A stretch of 64,000 nucleotides of DNA from UBA4427 sp045106235 (GTDB lineage: Bacteria > Myxococcota_A > UBA9160 > UBA4427). The position numbers and the translations under genes are program-made. The stretch spans positions 62,001-126,000 of the forward strand of contig JBGCEJ010000023.1 of NCBI GenBank assembly GCA_045106235.1. The letters run 5' to 3'. The notes beneath the pieces were generated by a model. The model saw only the letters and a program-made list of their open reading frames with translations, did no database searches and had not been told where the DNA came from. Below are positions 26,162 through 34,523 of the stretch, one piece after another. Numbering within the stretch: position 1 is the stretch's first letter; every line of letters begins with the position of its first letter.

Positions 26162-27535
26162 TTACTGTGACAGTCTGCGTTCGGTGTCTCGCGTCAACGC
26201 CGAAATCGCGATGCCGCTTGAGCAGGCATCTGCGCAGGGCAAGCCACTGCAGCCGAGGCAGGCACTCGCATCGGTTTCAAGGCGGGCGTATTCCCGAGCT
26301 GCGATCGCGGGTTGGCCGTAGTCTCGGTCGTACATTCGCATGCGCAGGACGTCGCCGATCGGCACGCCGGCAGGGCATGAATCCAGGCAATCACCGCAAC
26401 CGATCGTGCAGCTCGTGCCTTGCGTGATGGCGGTGTAGCGCGCGAGCAAGGCGAGGTCTTCATTGTCCGGCGGGCCGCTGCCCGAAGCTTCGACGTATTC
26501 GTCGATTTGCTCGGGGCTGGTCATCGTGACGACGAGACCATCGACGAAGGGGTCCGAGAGCACCCAGCGGAAGGCGGCCTGAGCAAAGGTTCGGCCCGGC
26601 GACTCGTAAGGACGCATATCGTTGCTGCGTGCGCCCTTCAGCGTTTTCATCACCATCACGCCAACCCCTTGCTTGTGGGCTCGCTCCAGGAGCTGTGGCA
26701 GTTCGGGCTGCCCTGAAATGATGTCGAGGCTAGGCACCCAATCGTTCAAGTACTGCTTTAAGCGGTCCTTGTAACTTGGCTGCTGCTGGAAGTTGTAGGC
26801 GACGAGCATGACATCGATCAGATTCTCGTCGAGGGCGTAGGTGATCGCGTCGCCGAGGCGCCCCGCATGGCCGGAGAGTCCAAACTGGCGGATCTTGCCT
26901 TGTTGTTTGGCGAGCTCCCCGAAGCGCTGCCAGGACTCGTCCTGAAGTCGATCGATATCGTTGATCGCATGGTTCAGGTAAATATCGACGTAGTCCGTCT
27001 TCAGCAGGCGCAGACTTTTTTCAAGAATCTCCATTTGCTGCTCGGTCGAGTGGTTCCGATTGGCGGAGAACTTACTGGTGAGCGTGACTTCCTGGCGCCG
27101 GCCCTTGAGTGCGCGACCGAGCGCAGCTTCGGCGCGGCCTTCCGTATACGCGTGGGCCGTATCGAAATGGGTGATGCCGCGTTCAAGTGCATGGCGTACG
27201 AGGCGTTCATCGGCCGCGGGATCCGAGTCCCCCGCGTTTCCGCCACCCAGCGCGAAGCTGCCGAAACTGATATCCGGAATCTCGATGCCGGTGTCGCGAC
27301 CGAGTGGCACTCGCTTGCGGATCTGCGGCGCGGAAGAGGGCTTCGCATTTTCGGTGCTGTTGGAGGTGTTGTTGGCGGCGTTCGCCGTGAAGGGCGCCGC
27401 CAGAGCTGAAGCAGAGACGAGCCCCCCTTGTTGGAGGAAAGCGCGTCGCGTGAGGTTGGGGGCGCCGGACGCTCGGTCCGTGCGGGGCGCCTGCTCGCGC
27501 GTGATCGAGGGCTGAGAGATCGGGTCTTTGGGCAA
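26162..27535 (-). CDS. Tat-exported aldo/keto reductase with C-terminal 4Fe-4S region
   Basis: 457 residues from TTG 27535, preceded at eight bases by GGAGGA; an ATG at 27583 would put a hairpin inside the coding region. The N-terminus has a twin-arginine signal (NLTRRAFLQQGG then a hydrophobic stretch to ~AANA). The body is an AKR barrel: FDTAHAYTEGRAE supplies Asp and Tyr, LTSKFS the Lys, and a His lies in DIYLNHA. The last ~90 residues contain CTIGCGDCLDSCP and ACLGCSGLPCADAC, two ferredoxin-like Cys clusters. This matches the family of AKRs with a C-terminal iron-sulfur domain, likely periplasmic. Substrate unknown. Confidence 0.85.
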   Translation of the reverse strand: MPKDPISQPSITREQAPRTDRASGAPNLTRRAFLQQGGLVSASALAAPFTANAANNTSNSTENAKPSSAPQIRKRVPLGRDTGIEIPDISFGSFALGGGNAGDSDPAADERLVRHALERGITHFDTAHAYTEGRAEAALGRALKGRRQEVTLTSKFSANRNHSTEQQMEILEKSLRLLKTDYVDIYLNHAINDIDRLQDESWQRFGELAKQQGKIRQFGLSGHAGRLGDAITYALDENLIDVMLVAYNFQQQPSYKDRLKQYLNDWVPSLDIISGQPELPQLLERAHKQGVGVMVMKTLKGARSNDMRPYESPGRTFAQAAFRWVLSDPFVDGLVVTMTSPEQIDEYVEASGSGPPDNEDLALLARYTAITQGTSCTIGCGDCLDSCPAGVPIGDVLRMRMYDRDYGQPAIAAREYARLETDASACLGCSGLPCADACSSGIAISALTRDTERRLSQ

Positions 27536-27559
27536 TGGGTGGCTCCTCCGCAAAGCTGA

Positions 27560-27581
27560 GGCGCCGCTGGGGAGCGGCGCC
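27560..27581 (-). promoter_or_regulatory. Perfect 9-bp hairpin in the leader of the Tat-AKR gene
   Basis: GGCGCCGCT and AGCGGCGCC pair perfectly around a GGGG loop. It lies 25 bases upstream of the chosen TTG start and has no T-run on either strand. It may be a leader structure of this gene or part of the terminator region of the gene upstream. Confidence 0.4.
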
Positions 27582-27613
27582 ATTCCGTTCCCCCTCAGTC
27601 TACTTCAAATGAG

Positions 27614-27647
27614 AAGCGGGGCCGAACCGATTGGTTCGACCCCGCTT
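27614..27647 (-). terminator. Strong inverted repeat, probable terminator of the secreted lectin-like gene
   Basis: A 15-bp stem with one mismatch (AAGCGGGGCCGAACC against GGTTCGACCCCGCTT) around a GATT loop, 30 bases after the stop of the minus-strand gene 27677-28909. The T-run is weak, so termination may need help. No gene reads toward it on the plus strand. Confidence 0.6.
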
Positions 27648-27676
27648 TGCTGGGTTGTCTTGAAGGCCTCCGCCTC

Positions 27677-28909
27677 TTAATCCACGGGAACGATCTGGAT
27701 CAAGATGGGGGGCTCAAGGGGCGTCGTGCTGCCGCTGCCGTCCATACTTTCGATGACCTCAAGATCATCCCAGTACTTCTGGCCCGTACCGCCACCCGAC
27801 CAGACGCCGATGCGTCCTTGGGTGAGCCGTCCCGACCGAGCATCTTCGCAGATCGCCTGAGGCGCAGCCGGTTCATTGCTGCGTTCGTTCCAGATCTTGG
27901 CGGTGATCCGATTCATGCCGGCTACGTCCTGGACGTAGAGCTTGAAGCGGTACCACTCACCAGGAACGGGCGTGACCTCGGTGGAGGGATTCGAGCAGGA
28001 GATGCCGGGTCGCCCTTCGAGAACGAAGGCTCCCCCCGCCGCGCTACCGAGGCGGTAGTAGGCGTCGCTTGAATCGTACTGGCTGTAGGTCGTGACGCCG
28101 ATGCCTGCATCCGACGAGTCGATCGCCATGCGTCCCCGGAGTTCAAAATTGCTCCAGTTATCCGAAGACCCAATTGCGTGGGCATGTGCATTCGAATCTC
28201 TCGTGGTGGTTTGCAGCACGTGGTTGCCACCGAGACTTCCGACTTCGAATTGCCCGTGATCGATACTTAGGCTGTGATTCGGGCCTGTCTCTCGCCAATT
28301 GACGATGGCAGAGCCAAGCTCATTGGACGTGAAGCTGTATCGCTGAGACGCGCCCGTCGTGGGTGTCGCGGGCATCCCTGCACCGACCGGTGTCGTCGCA
28401 GGCGTCGGTTCCGGCTCTGGCTCCGGTTCAGGAGCAGGCTCGGGTTCCGGCTCCGGCTCTGGTTCGGGCGCGGGCTCAGGGGCCGGCTCCGGCGTGGGCT
28501 CGGGCTCGGGTTCCGGCTCGGGGGCCGGCGGAGGTGCGGGCGTCGGTTCGGGCTCGGGTTCGGGTTCCGGAGCCGGTGCGGCGCGCAGCTGAGGAAAGGT
28601 CCAGGCGCTCTGAACGCCGCCGGGTCCGATCGCGCGGAGAGAGACCAGCCGGTCTCCGTCCCCGATTTCAACGTCCAGCGAAAAGACCCCACTCGAATCC
28701 AGAGAAGGGACGTTCAACGAGACGACGCTCGACCCACTGCCATCCGGATTGCGGAGATGGGCCTGAAAATTCTGCACCTCACCCGGTCGCGTATGCGTCC
28801 AGCGGAGTTGTTCCGTGCGTGCTTGGGCCTGCGTCGTGAGGGCGACGCCCGCAATCGCGACTAGGCTAGTGAGCGCGAGGCGATGGCGGCTGCGAGACCG
28901 GAGGGTCAT
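27677..28909 (-). CDS. Secreted protein: small beta-rich domain, Pro-Glu linker, LamG/concanavalin-like domain
   Basis: 410 residues, start ATG 28909 with AAGGAG six bases upstream. A signal peptide spans ~1-31 (cleavage after AQA). Residues ~32-108 form a small beta-rich, fibronectin-like domain (LRWTHTRPGEV ... RLVSLRAIGPGGVQSAWTF) that resembles most of the protein encoded at 35426-35842. A ~60-residue linker of Pro-Glu/Pro-Ala repeats follows. Residues ~190-395 resemble a concanavalin-A/LamG-like jelly roll. No PEP-CTERM or lipobox is present. Likely an extracellular or periplasmic binding protein; ligand unknown. Confidence 0.65.
   Translation of the reverse strand: MTLRSRSRHRLALTSLVAIAGVALTTQAQARTEQLRWTHTRPGEVQNFQAHLRNPDGSGSSVVSLNVPSLDSSGVFSLDVEIGDGDRLVSLRAIGPGGVQSAWTFPQLRAAPAPEPEPEPEPTPAPPPAPEPEPEPEPTPEPAPEPAPEPEPEPEPEPAPEPEPEPEPTPATTPVGAGMPATPTTGASQRYSFTSNELGSAIVNWRETGPNHSLSIDHGQFEVGSLGGNHVLQTTTRDSNAHAHAIGSSDNWSNFELRGRMAIDSSDAGIGVTTYSQYDSSDAYYRLGSAAGGAFVLEGRPGISCSNPSTEVTPVPGEWYRFKLYVQDVAGMNRITAKIWNERSNEPAAPQAICEDARSGRLTQGRIGVWSGGGTGQKYWDDLEVIESMDGSGSTTPLEPPILIQIVPVD
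28393..28575 (-). repeat. Low-complexity Pro-Glu repeat tract inside the secreted protein gene
   Basis: About 180 bases of imperfect hexamer-based repeats (GGCTCG/GGTTCC/GGCTCC types on the plus strand) that encode alternating Pro-Glu and Pro-Ala. This creates spurious long Gly/Ser or Arg-rich frames on the plus strand. The linker is probably extended and can vary in length by slippage. Confidence 0.85.
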
Positions 28910-29246
28910 ATGGGGCTCCTTTCGAGCATCGAGACGGGCGGGGGAGAAAACGCGTCTGGCGTAGTCCCCCCGTTCCTCTGATGAGTTTCGGAAGAGAGGC
29001 CAATCACCCCCGTGACTTCAGTCACAGCCTGGGTTGAGTCGTTCATTTTTCGTGATTCTCCGCGCGCAGATTGAGCGCATCCCATAGGCAGTTCCTACGC
29101 AGATTCGGCCGCGAGAGGATACCCGCTGCGAACCGACTCCGCTGAAAAGCATGTGCAGCGGCCTCGGGAATTGATTCCAGCGGCGTTTTAAATCGATCCC
29201 CGACCACGGATCGGGCCAGAAGCACGTGTTTTGCTAACCGAGTGAG
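28910..29246. other. Divergent intergenic region with a CRP-like dyad
   Basis: 337 bp between divergent genes without a credible ORF. It contains the dyad at 29011-29027 (separate entry), a CCTCT/AGAGG hairpin near 28976-29000 and a short C-run at 28969-28974. Promoters for both flanking genes should lie here, but no clear -35/-10 pair stands out. Confidence 0.5.
29011..29027. promoter_or_regulatory. CRP/FNR-family-like operator dyad
   Basis: CGTGACTTCAGTCACAG reads as TGTGA-N6-TCACG on the minus strand, one base from the CRP consensus TGTGA-N6-TCACA. It lies about 100 bases upstream of the secreted lectin-like gene. Assigned by pattern only; a chance palindrome cannot be excluded. Confidence 0.35.
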
Positions 29247-30326
29247 ATGCAGAAGCGACAACTCGGCGGTTCAGGGCTCACTCTTCCGGCATTGGTGCTC
29301 GGGGGAATGTTCCGAGAGACCGAAACCCGGGCCGCGGAGATCGAACGCGTGTTGGATGCCGCGCTCGATCATGGGATCTGCGCGATTGATACGGCGCCGC
29401 TCTACGATTTTGGTGCCGCCGAGTCCCTCCTCGGCCGCTGGCGCAAGCGGCGTGGCGTCCAGGATGAAGTCCTCTTACTCGGGAAGGTGGGGCTCCGCTG
29501 GGATGATGCTGTGGGCGATCTGCTCTTCGAGGCAAAGGATGCGGCGGGCCGGCTGCGTTCGGTTCGCAAGGACAGCCGGCCCGAGGCCGTCCGATGGGAT
29601 GTGGAGCAGAGTCTGACCCGGCTCGGTGCGGAGCGTTTGGACCTGGTTCAGATTCACCAGCGGGATCCGCGCACGCCGCTCTCGGAAACCTTTGGCGAAC
29701 TGATGCGCTTGCGGGAGGAGGGGAAGTTGCGAGCGATCGGTGTGTCCAATTTCGAGATCGCGGATTGGCAGGAGGCGGGCCGCGCCCTTTCTGACCTCGG
29801 GCAGCTGAGCATCCAGGCGCCCTTCAGCATGATCGATCGCCGAGCGGAGGCGGAGGGGCTTAGCTGGGCGCGCGATGTCTCCGCCGGATTTCTCGCCTAT
29901 TCGCCGATGGCACGGGGCCTCCTGGTTGGACGGGGGGCGGAAGGCGCCGCGCCGATTGAGGACAGTCGGACCCAAGATCCGATGTTCCGGCCCGGGAATC
30001 GGTCGCGGGTGAACGGCGCGGTCGATGATGTTCTGATTCCTATGGCGGAGTCGTATGGCGTGTCGCTTAGCGCCTTAGCGCTCGCTTGGGTGATTGGGCA
30101 GCCCGGTGTGACCTCGGCTTTGGTGGGGGCGCAGACCGAAGCGCAGCTCGAGGATGCTGTCGCGGCAGGCACACTTGAACTTGCGGCGGCAGACCGATCG
30201 CGCCTCGATGGACTCTCGGCGCGGATTGCGATTGATCGCTTGGAGGGGCGTTCGGTTGCGGAGCGGGCAAGGGGAAGTTTTCGCCGGCTCGTCCGGCGCC
30301 TGATCGTTCGGGGTCGCTTGGGCTAG
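29247..30326 (+). CDS. Aldo/keto reductase
   Basis: 359 residues, start ATG 29247 (weak ribosome-binding site). It follows the AKR barrel closely: N-terminal GGSGLTLPALVLGG, AIDTAPLYDFGAAE with catalytic Asp and Tyr, LLGKVGL with Lys, and LVQIHQRDP with the active-site His; later IGVSNF and the C-terminal NADP-binding region (SALVGAQTEAQLEDAV). No export signal, so cytoplasmic. It resembles galactose- or aldose-dehydrogenase-like AKRs that use NADP, but the substrate is not readable. Its last four bases overlap the convergent gmhB-like gene. Confidence 0.85.
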   Translation: MQKRQLGGSGLTLPALVLGGMFRETETRAAEIERVLDAALDHGICAIDTAPLYDFGAAESLLGRWRKRRGVQDEVLLLGKVGLRWDDAVGDLLFEAKDAAGRLRSVRKDSRPEAVRWDVEQSLTRLGAERLDLVQIHQRDPRTPLSETFGELMRLREEGKLRAIGVSNFEIADWQEAGRALSDLGQLSIQAPFSMIDRRAEAEGLSWARDVSAGFLAYSPMARGLLVGRGAEGAAPIEDSRTQDPMFRPGNRSRVNGAVDDVLIPMAESYGVSLSALALAWVIGQPGVTSALVGAQTEAQLEDAVAAGTLELAAADRSRLDGLSARIAIDRLEGRSVAERARGSFRRLVRRLIVRGRLG

Positions 30327-30970
30327 TGGCGGTCTGTCGCGAGGATGCGTTGCGCAGCCTCGGCCAGGTCTTTGCAAACGATGTCGTTCGATGAAACGGC
30401 TTCACTGAATCGCTCGCCGTGTCCCGTCAGGACCAGGATGCCTGCGCGGCAGTCGGCATTGAGTCCCGCCTCGAGGTCCCGCAGGTGGTCGCCCACGATC
30501 CAGCTCTCGGCGAGGGTGAGATCAAGTTCTTTCGCCGCACGGAGGAGCATGCCCGAGCCGGGCTTTCGGTCGGCCTCGGCGGACGTCTCGGCATCCACGT
30601 CGGGACAGAAGTAGATTGCATCGAGCCAAGCGCCTTGTTCAGCCAAGTCGCGCTCGAGCGCATCGTGAATATGGGCAAGCGTGGACGAAGTCAGCCAGCC
30701 GCGTCCAATCGCAGATTGGTTCGTCACGCAGACGAGGGCAAAGCCGGCCTCGCGGAGAGCGACGAGTGCCTCGGCGGTGCCGGGAATTAGAGCGAGTTGC
30801 TCGGGGTCCGATAGATATTCTCGTTCTTCGATCAAAGTGCCGTCTCGGTCGAGAAATATCGCGGCCCGCGGACCTCCAGAGACCTCTGGGGCGCCGCGGC
30901 GACTGACCTGAGTGGCGGCCGTGCCCTTATCCGAGCCCTTCGCTTCACTGAGATGTTTCTGACAGGCCAT
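30323..30970 (-). CDS. gmhB: D,D-heptose 1,7-bisphosphate phosphatase-like HAD protein
   Basis: 215 residues from ATG 30970 (AAAGGG seven bases upstream). HAD motifs are complete: FLDRDGTLI (nucleophile and acid Asp), CVTNQSAIGRG, RKPGSGML (Lys) and VGDHLRDLEAG. This is the GmhB/HisB-N branch, which removes the C7 phosphate in ADP-heptose synthesis. The zinc-binding Cys/His loop of typical GmhB is reduced to a single Cys (YFCPDVDAE), so the loop is non-canonical and the substrate may differ. The gene is divergent from the gmhA-like gene 59 bp away, which supports a heptose pathway. Confidence 0.72.
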   Translation of the reverse strand: MACQKHLSEAKGSDKGTAATQVSRRGAPEVSGGPRAAIFLDRDGTLIEEREYLSDPEQLALIPGTAEALVALREAGFALVCVTNQSAIGRGWLTSSTLAHIHDALERDLAEQGAWLDAIYFCPDVDAETSAEADRKPGSGMLLRAAKELDLTLAESWIVGDHLRDLEAGLNADCRAGILVLTGHGERFSEAVSSNDIVCKDLAEAAQRILATDRH

Positions 30971-31029
30971 TCGGGCCCTTTCTGGCCAAGGACCCGCCAA
31001 ACCGGCGGATCAGCGATAGTCTATGTCCG

Positions 31030-31623
31030 ATGGACGATTTTCAGCAGTTCGTGACGGGATATTACGAGACCTTTCTCGAGGTGCTGCGCCGCGTGGACGC
31101 CGACGAGCTCCGCGGCATTCTGGATGTCTTGATGGCGGTGGGCGATCGCGGCGCCACGGTCTACGTCGCGGGAAACGGGGGCAGTGCCTCGATCGCGGAT
31201 CATACGGCCTGCGATATCAGCAAGGGGACCCATGCCGACGGTCATGGTCCCATTCGGACCGTGTCCCTCGCGTCGAACGCGGCGATGATTACAGCGATCG
31301 CGAACGACGTGGCGTACGACCAGATCTATCGCAAGCAGCTCGAGTACTACCTTCGGGACGGCGACGCAGTCTTGTTGGTCAGCGCCAGCGGGAATTCACC
31401 GAACGTCGTCGAAGCGTGTCGCTATGCGCAAAAGCAGGGTGCCTCAACGATGGCTTTCGTCGGCTTCGAGGGCGGTGAGTTGAAGCGGATCGCCGATCAT
31501 GTCGTCCATGTGGACGTTGCGAACTACGGCATGGCCGAGGACACGCATCAAAGCATCATGCATGTTTTGAGTCAGTACATTGCGCGGGTCCGCGCGACAG
31601 GGCCGGGGCAGCTCGGAAACTAA
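31030..31623 (+). CDS. gmhA: Sedoheptulose-7-phosphate isomerase-like SIS protein
   Basis: 197 residues, the normal size of GmhA/DiaA. SIS-fold landmarks are YVAGNGGSASIADH, SLASNAAMITAIAND, VSASGNSPNVVEA and a C-terminal EDTHQSIMHVLSQ with the conserved Glu and His. GmhA makes the first committed intermediate of lipopolysaccharide heptose. The divergent gmhB-like neighbour supports that role; DiaA-like regulatory function is the alternative. The start ATG 31030 lacks a clear ribosome-binding site; an out-of-frame ATG lies at 31023. Confidence 0.78.
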   Translation: MDDFQQFVTGYYETFLEVLRRVDADELRGILDVLMAVGDRGATVYVAGNGGSASIADHTACDISKGTHADGHGPIRTVSLASNAAMITAIANDVAYDQIYRKQLEYYLRDGDAVLLVSASGNSPNVVEACRYAQKQGASTMAFVGFEGGELKRIADHVVHVDVANYGMAEDTHQSIMHVLSQYIARVRATGPGQLGN

Positions 31624-31682
31624 GCGGGCGCGCTTCGGGCCACCTTGTATGCTCGGGCGCGGCGCTGTCGCTCCTTGGACCG

Positions 31683-32948
31683 TTAGGCGTAGCGGACCGG
31701 CGCTTCCCCGGACTGCTGCTCGACGTCTTCCCCACGCGCGATGCGGACGGCGTCGGCGAGGTCTGCCAGGTAGTCATCCGCCACCTTCTCGTGGGACGGC
31801 GAGAGCATGAGGTGAATTCCGGCGGGATCCTGTACGACGCCGCTAAACCAGCCACGATCATGCATGGTCTTCCATACGAGGAAGATTGGGAGGTCGTCCC
31901 CTTCGACGGCTCCAAAGGAGAAAAGGCTCAGTCGCGGATCGCCAAAGACGCGGAGGCCGAGCGCCTCCATGCCGGCGGTCAGCTTTTTACGGGCGTCCAT
32001 CATCTGCTTGGCGCGTTTGCGGTAGCCCGCTTCGCCGAGGAAATGCATGACGGCCCAAGCCGAGGCGATCGCACCACCCGGGCGGGTGCCGGCGACCGTT
32101 GGGGTTGTCATGCCGCCTGCAGGCCAGTTGTCTTCTTGGAAGAGCTGGAATGCGTAGGTGGTCGGGCTGCGGTGGAGGACCGTGGAGGCGCCCTTCGCTG
32201 CGTAACCGTATTTATGCAGATCCGCGGAGATCGAGGTGACGGCGTCGACCCGGAAATCCCAAGGAGGAAGCTCAGCCCCTTCCATCTCGGCGAAGGGGTT
32301 CAGGTAGCCGCCGACGCAGGCATCGACATGGAACCAAAGGTCGTGTTCCGCGGCGATCTCGCCGAGCGCGGGGATCGGGTCGATGAGTCCGTAGGGGAAG
32401 CAGGGGGCTGAGCCCACGAGCATGATTGTGCGCTCATCGATCGCGTCGCGCATTGCGTCGGGATCCGCGAGAAAGTCCTTGGTGACTTCGACGCGCACTA
32501 TCTCGAGTCCGAGGTAGTGAGCCGCCTTGTCGAAGGCGAGGTGAGCCGTTCTCGGGACGACCAGCTTGGCGCCGCGCACGTCCATGCCCTTGGCTTCCGC
32601 GGCATCGCGACAGGACTTGGTCGCGAGGATGATGCTCTCGGTTCCGCCCGAGGTCATGTTGCCCGTGGCGTCAGCGGGACCATGCATGAGTCGCGTAGCC
32701 ATACCGATTACGTCGGTTTCCATGCGCTTCAGACTTGGGAACGCGGCGGGGCCGAGCGCATTCTCAGATTGATAGATCGCGTAGGCTTCCTTCGCGACCT
32801 TGAGAACGTCTTCGCCGGGATGGAAAACGTAGACGGCGGTGCGCTGGTTGCGCCAATCGATATCGTCTTTACCGAGGCCCTTCAGCCGCTCCTCGAGAAG
32901 CTCCCAGGCTTCTCCCTCTGCAGGCAAACTCGCTCGTTCATCCGACAT
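31683..32948 (-). CDS. PLP-dependent decarboxylase/lyase (sphingosine-1-phosphate lyase / glutamate decarboxylase group)
   Basis: 421 residues from ATG 32948 with GGAGGG seven bases upstream; the longer upstream frame is not coding. Group II decarboxylase-fold features are GNMTSGGTESIILA (phosphate-binding region), VDACVGGYLNPF (pyridine-contacting Asp) and SADLHKYGYAAKGAS with the PLP-binding Lys. Overall it resembles bacterial sphingosine-1-phosphate-lyase-like enzymes, which cleave phosphorylated amino alcohols, more than amino-acid decarboxylases, and it has no membrane anchor. The gene lies 95 bases downstream of the MDR reductase gene on the same strand, so they may be co-transcribed. 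Confidence 0.78.
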   Translation of the reverse strand: MSDERASLPAEGEAWELLEERLKGLGKDDIDWRNQRTAVYVFHPGEDVLKVAKEAYAIYQSENALGPAAFPSLKRMETDVIGMATRLMHGPADATGNMTSGGTESIILATKSCRDAAEAKGMDVRGAKLVVPRTAHLAFDKAAHYLGLEIVRVEVTKDFLADPDAMRDAIDERTIMLVGSAPCFPYGLIDPIPALGEIAAEHDLWFHVDACVGGYLNPFAEMEGAELPPWDFRVDAVTSISADLHKYGYAAKGASTVLHRSPTTYAFQLFQEDNWPAGGMTTPTVAGTRPGGAIASAWAVMHFLGEAGYRKRAKQMMDARKKLTAGMEALGLRVFGDPRLSLFSFGAVEGDDLPIFLVWKTMHDRGWFSGVVQDPAGIHLMLSPSHEKVADDYLADLADAVRIARGEDVEQQSGEAPVRYA

Positions 32949-33043
32949 CGCGCACCCTCCGTCTATACGTTCCGTTTTCCTGTCCCGCGCAGCCCGCCGA
33001 GCCCGCCGTTCCGTTCTCTCGAAGCCTCGATGACTCGCGATCT

Positions 33044-34204
33044 CTATGAAATGAGATGCTTGACCGAATCGGGCATCTCTTTCGCCACGCGAATGATCGG
33101 GATGCCGGTCTGCGTATTCGCATGCATCTCGACGATCGAGCGCGGGAGATCCTCGAAGCCGTAGACCTCGTTGTGGATGGTCGGCTTGAAGACGCTGCCG
33201 TAAAGCGAGGTCGCGGCTTCGATTCCGGGGACGGTTTCGTAGTGGGTATGGTCGATGGTGAGCTGCTTGGTCGAAGCGCTCGCCGAGTTGTACGTGACCA
33301 TCGTGCTGAGCTGCCAACCTGCGGAGACGTTCACGCCGCCGCGGGCCGCGGCCGCGATGCCCGCAGGAAAGACGGGGCCACGGAGGAGGTCGCACACGAC
33401 GTGCATGCCTTCGCCGTTGGTGTGCTTCTTGACCTCCTTGCTGAAGGCTTTTACGTCGCTCTTATCCGCGAACCGGTTGAAGGCTTTCTGGTCGATGCCC
33501 ACGATGCCCTGGGCCTCGAGAGCTTTGCGTCGTTCAGGGCTGCCGGAACAGAAGAACGCGTTATGTCCGCGATGCTTGGCGAGCATGAGGAAGAGTTCGG
33601 AAACGCCGCCGCCGAAGCCCATCACGTTCATCGTTGCGCAGCGCTCGTCCGTCACCTTCACTCGGAAGATGCCTTCGGCGCGGCGCCAAAGGTGATAGGC
33701 GGTCGGGGCGCGAAGGGGCAGCGCCGCGATTTCCCAGAGGTTGAGTCCGCAGTCAAGCGGCGCCTGCACGAGCTGCCAGTCGCCGACCACGACTTCCTCG
33801 CCGTACCAGCCGACGGATTCGGGTTGGTCGTAGGCCCAGATGCGGTTCGGGAAGCCGTACTGATCGGGCTCGCCGTTACAGTGGGTGATCGCGATGTCGC
33901 CGACGGCGAAGCGCGTTACGTCTCGGCCGATTTCCGTGACTTCGCCAACGGCGGAGTTCCCGGGGTAGATCTTGCCGCCGCGCATATCGGCGATGTTTAC
34001 GGTATCGGCGAGGGCGGCATGGGCGAGATTGTGTTCCGCGGAGACCGCGAGGATCTTCATGCGAACATCGGTCGGGCCGAGGTCCGGGAGGTCGATCGTA
34101 TCGAGCGCGAGGACGCGGGCGATGTCCATATCGTCGATCACGTCGTTTACGCGTGCGCGCTCGGCGGCAATGGCTTCTGCAGTGATGGCGTAGGCCGCAG
34201 TCAT
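33044..34204 (-). CDS. Medium-chain (zinc-less) dehydrogenase/reductase
   Basis: 386 residues from ATG 34204 (AAAGGGGAA site). An MDR fold with a GroES-like N-terminal half (YPGNSAVGEVTEIGRDVTRFAVGDIAI) and a nucleotide-binding half containing MGFGGGVSELFLMLA. The usual catalytic-zinc Cys/His set is not evident, placing it with quinone/enoyl reductase or crotonyl-CoA-reductase-like members. Substrate unknown. It probably shares a transcript with the downstream PLP enzyme. Confidence 0.75.
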   Translation of the reverse strand: MTAAYAITAEAIAAERARVNDVIDDMDIARVLALDTIDLPDLGPTDVRMKILAVSAEHNLAHAALADTVNIADMRGGKIYPGNSAVGEVTEIGRDVTRFAVGDIAITHCNGEPDQYGFPNRIWAYDQPESVGWYGEEVVVGDWQLVQAPLDCGLNLWEIAALPLRAPTAYHLWRRAEGIFRVKVTDERCATMNVMGFGGGVSELFLMLAKHRGHNAFFCSGSPERRKALEAQGIVGIDQKAFNRFADKSDVKAFSKEVKKHTNGEGMHVVCDLLRGPVFPAGIAAAARGGVNVSAGWQLSTMVTYNSASASTKQLTIDHTHYETVPGIEAATSLYGSVFKPTIHNEVYGFEDLPRSIVEMHANTQTGIPIIRVAKEMPDSVKHLIS

Positions 34205-34425
34205 GATTTCCCCTTTTTCGGATAGGTGTCGGATTCGTCTCGCCGCGTCGGTCCATCGGCGTCCTGGCCGGCCGCGCGGGCGCCTTAGAATAGCTAGACC
34301 GGCTTTCTGTTCCATACGCGCAGCAAGCGGCAGGCATGACGCAGGTTCAGCCCCGTTTTTTCCCATTTTCGGCCTTGGATTGCCCTCGCTTTTTCGGGCT
34401 CGCCGGGAGAGCGCTTTAAAACGGC

Positions 34426-34516
34426 CCTTACGAGAGGTGGAACACGGTACCGGTCTTGCAATTCAATCAAGCTGTTGAGTCTGAGGGTGGGGACGAGCCC
34501 AACGCTTCTCGTAAGG
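34426..34516 (+). promoter_or_regulatory. Long inverted repeat that can mask the ribosome-binding site of the next gene
   Basis: CCTTACGAGA at 34426-34435 is the exact reverse complement of TCTCGTAAGG at 34507-34516. Four further pairs inward (two G-U) extend the stem to 14 bp around a ~63-nt loop with smaller stems. The right arm includes the first bases of the AAGGAGG ribosome-binding site of the gene starting at 34524, so stem formation would reduce translation. No known riboswitch consensus is recognisable. If transcription starts at the sigma-54-like site inside the loop, the left arm would not be in the RNA. Confidence 0.5.
34445..34460 (+). promoter_or_regulatory. Sigma-54-like promoter element (weak)
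   Basis: CGGTACCGGTCTTGCA keeps the invariant GG and GC at the correct spacing and a perfect TTGCA, with mismatches in the -24 half. Predicted initiation near 34472 would give a ~50-nt leader for the gene at 34524. Confidence 0.3.
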
Positions 34517-34523
34517 AGGCGCC

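Larger units (their letters stand above)
34205..34523. other. Divergent intergenic region with long inverted repeat and sigma-54-like site
   Basis: 319 bp between the MDR gene and a secreted-protein gene. It contains the long stem (34426-34516) and a sigma-54-like element (34445-34460), each listed separately. Frames on the minus strand here are short and unconvincing. Confidence 0.5.

Noticed and set aside
28274..28864. Arg/Gly/Ser-rich plus-strand ORFs over the repeat tract
   Set aside because: Produced by reading the complement of the Pro-Glu repeat; no start context or domain.
33056..34225. 389-codon plus-strand ORF
   Set aside because: Antisense to the MDR reductase, whose motifs and ribosome-binding site are clear.
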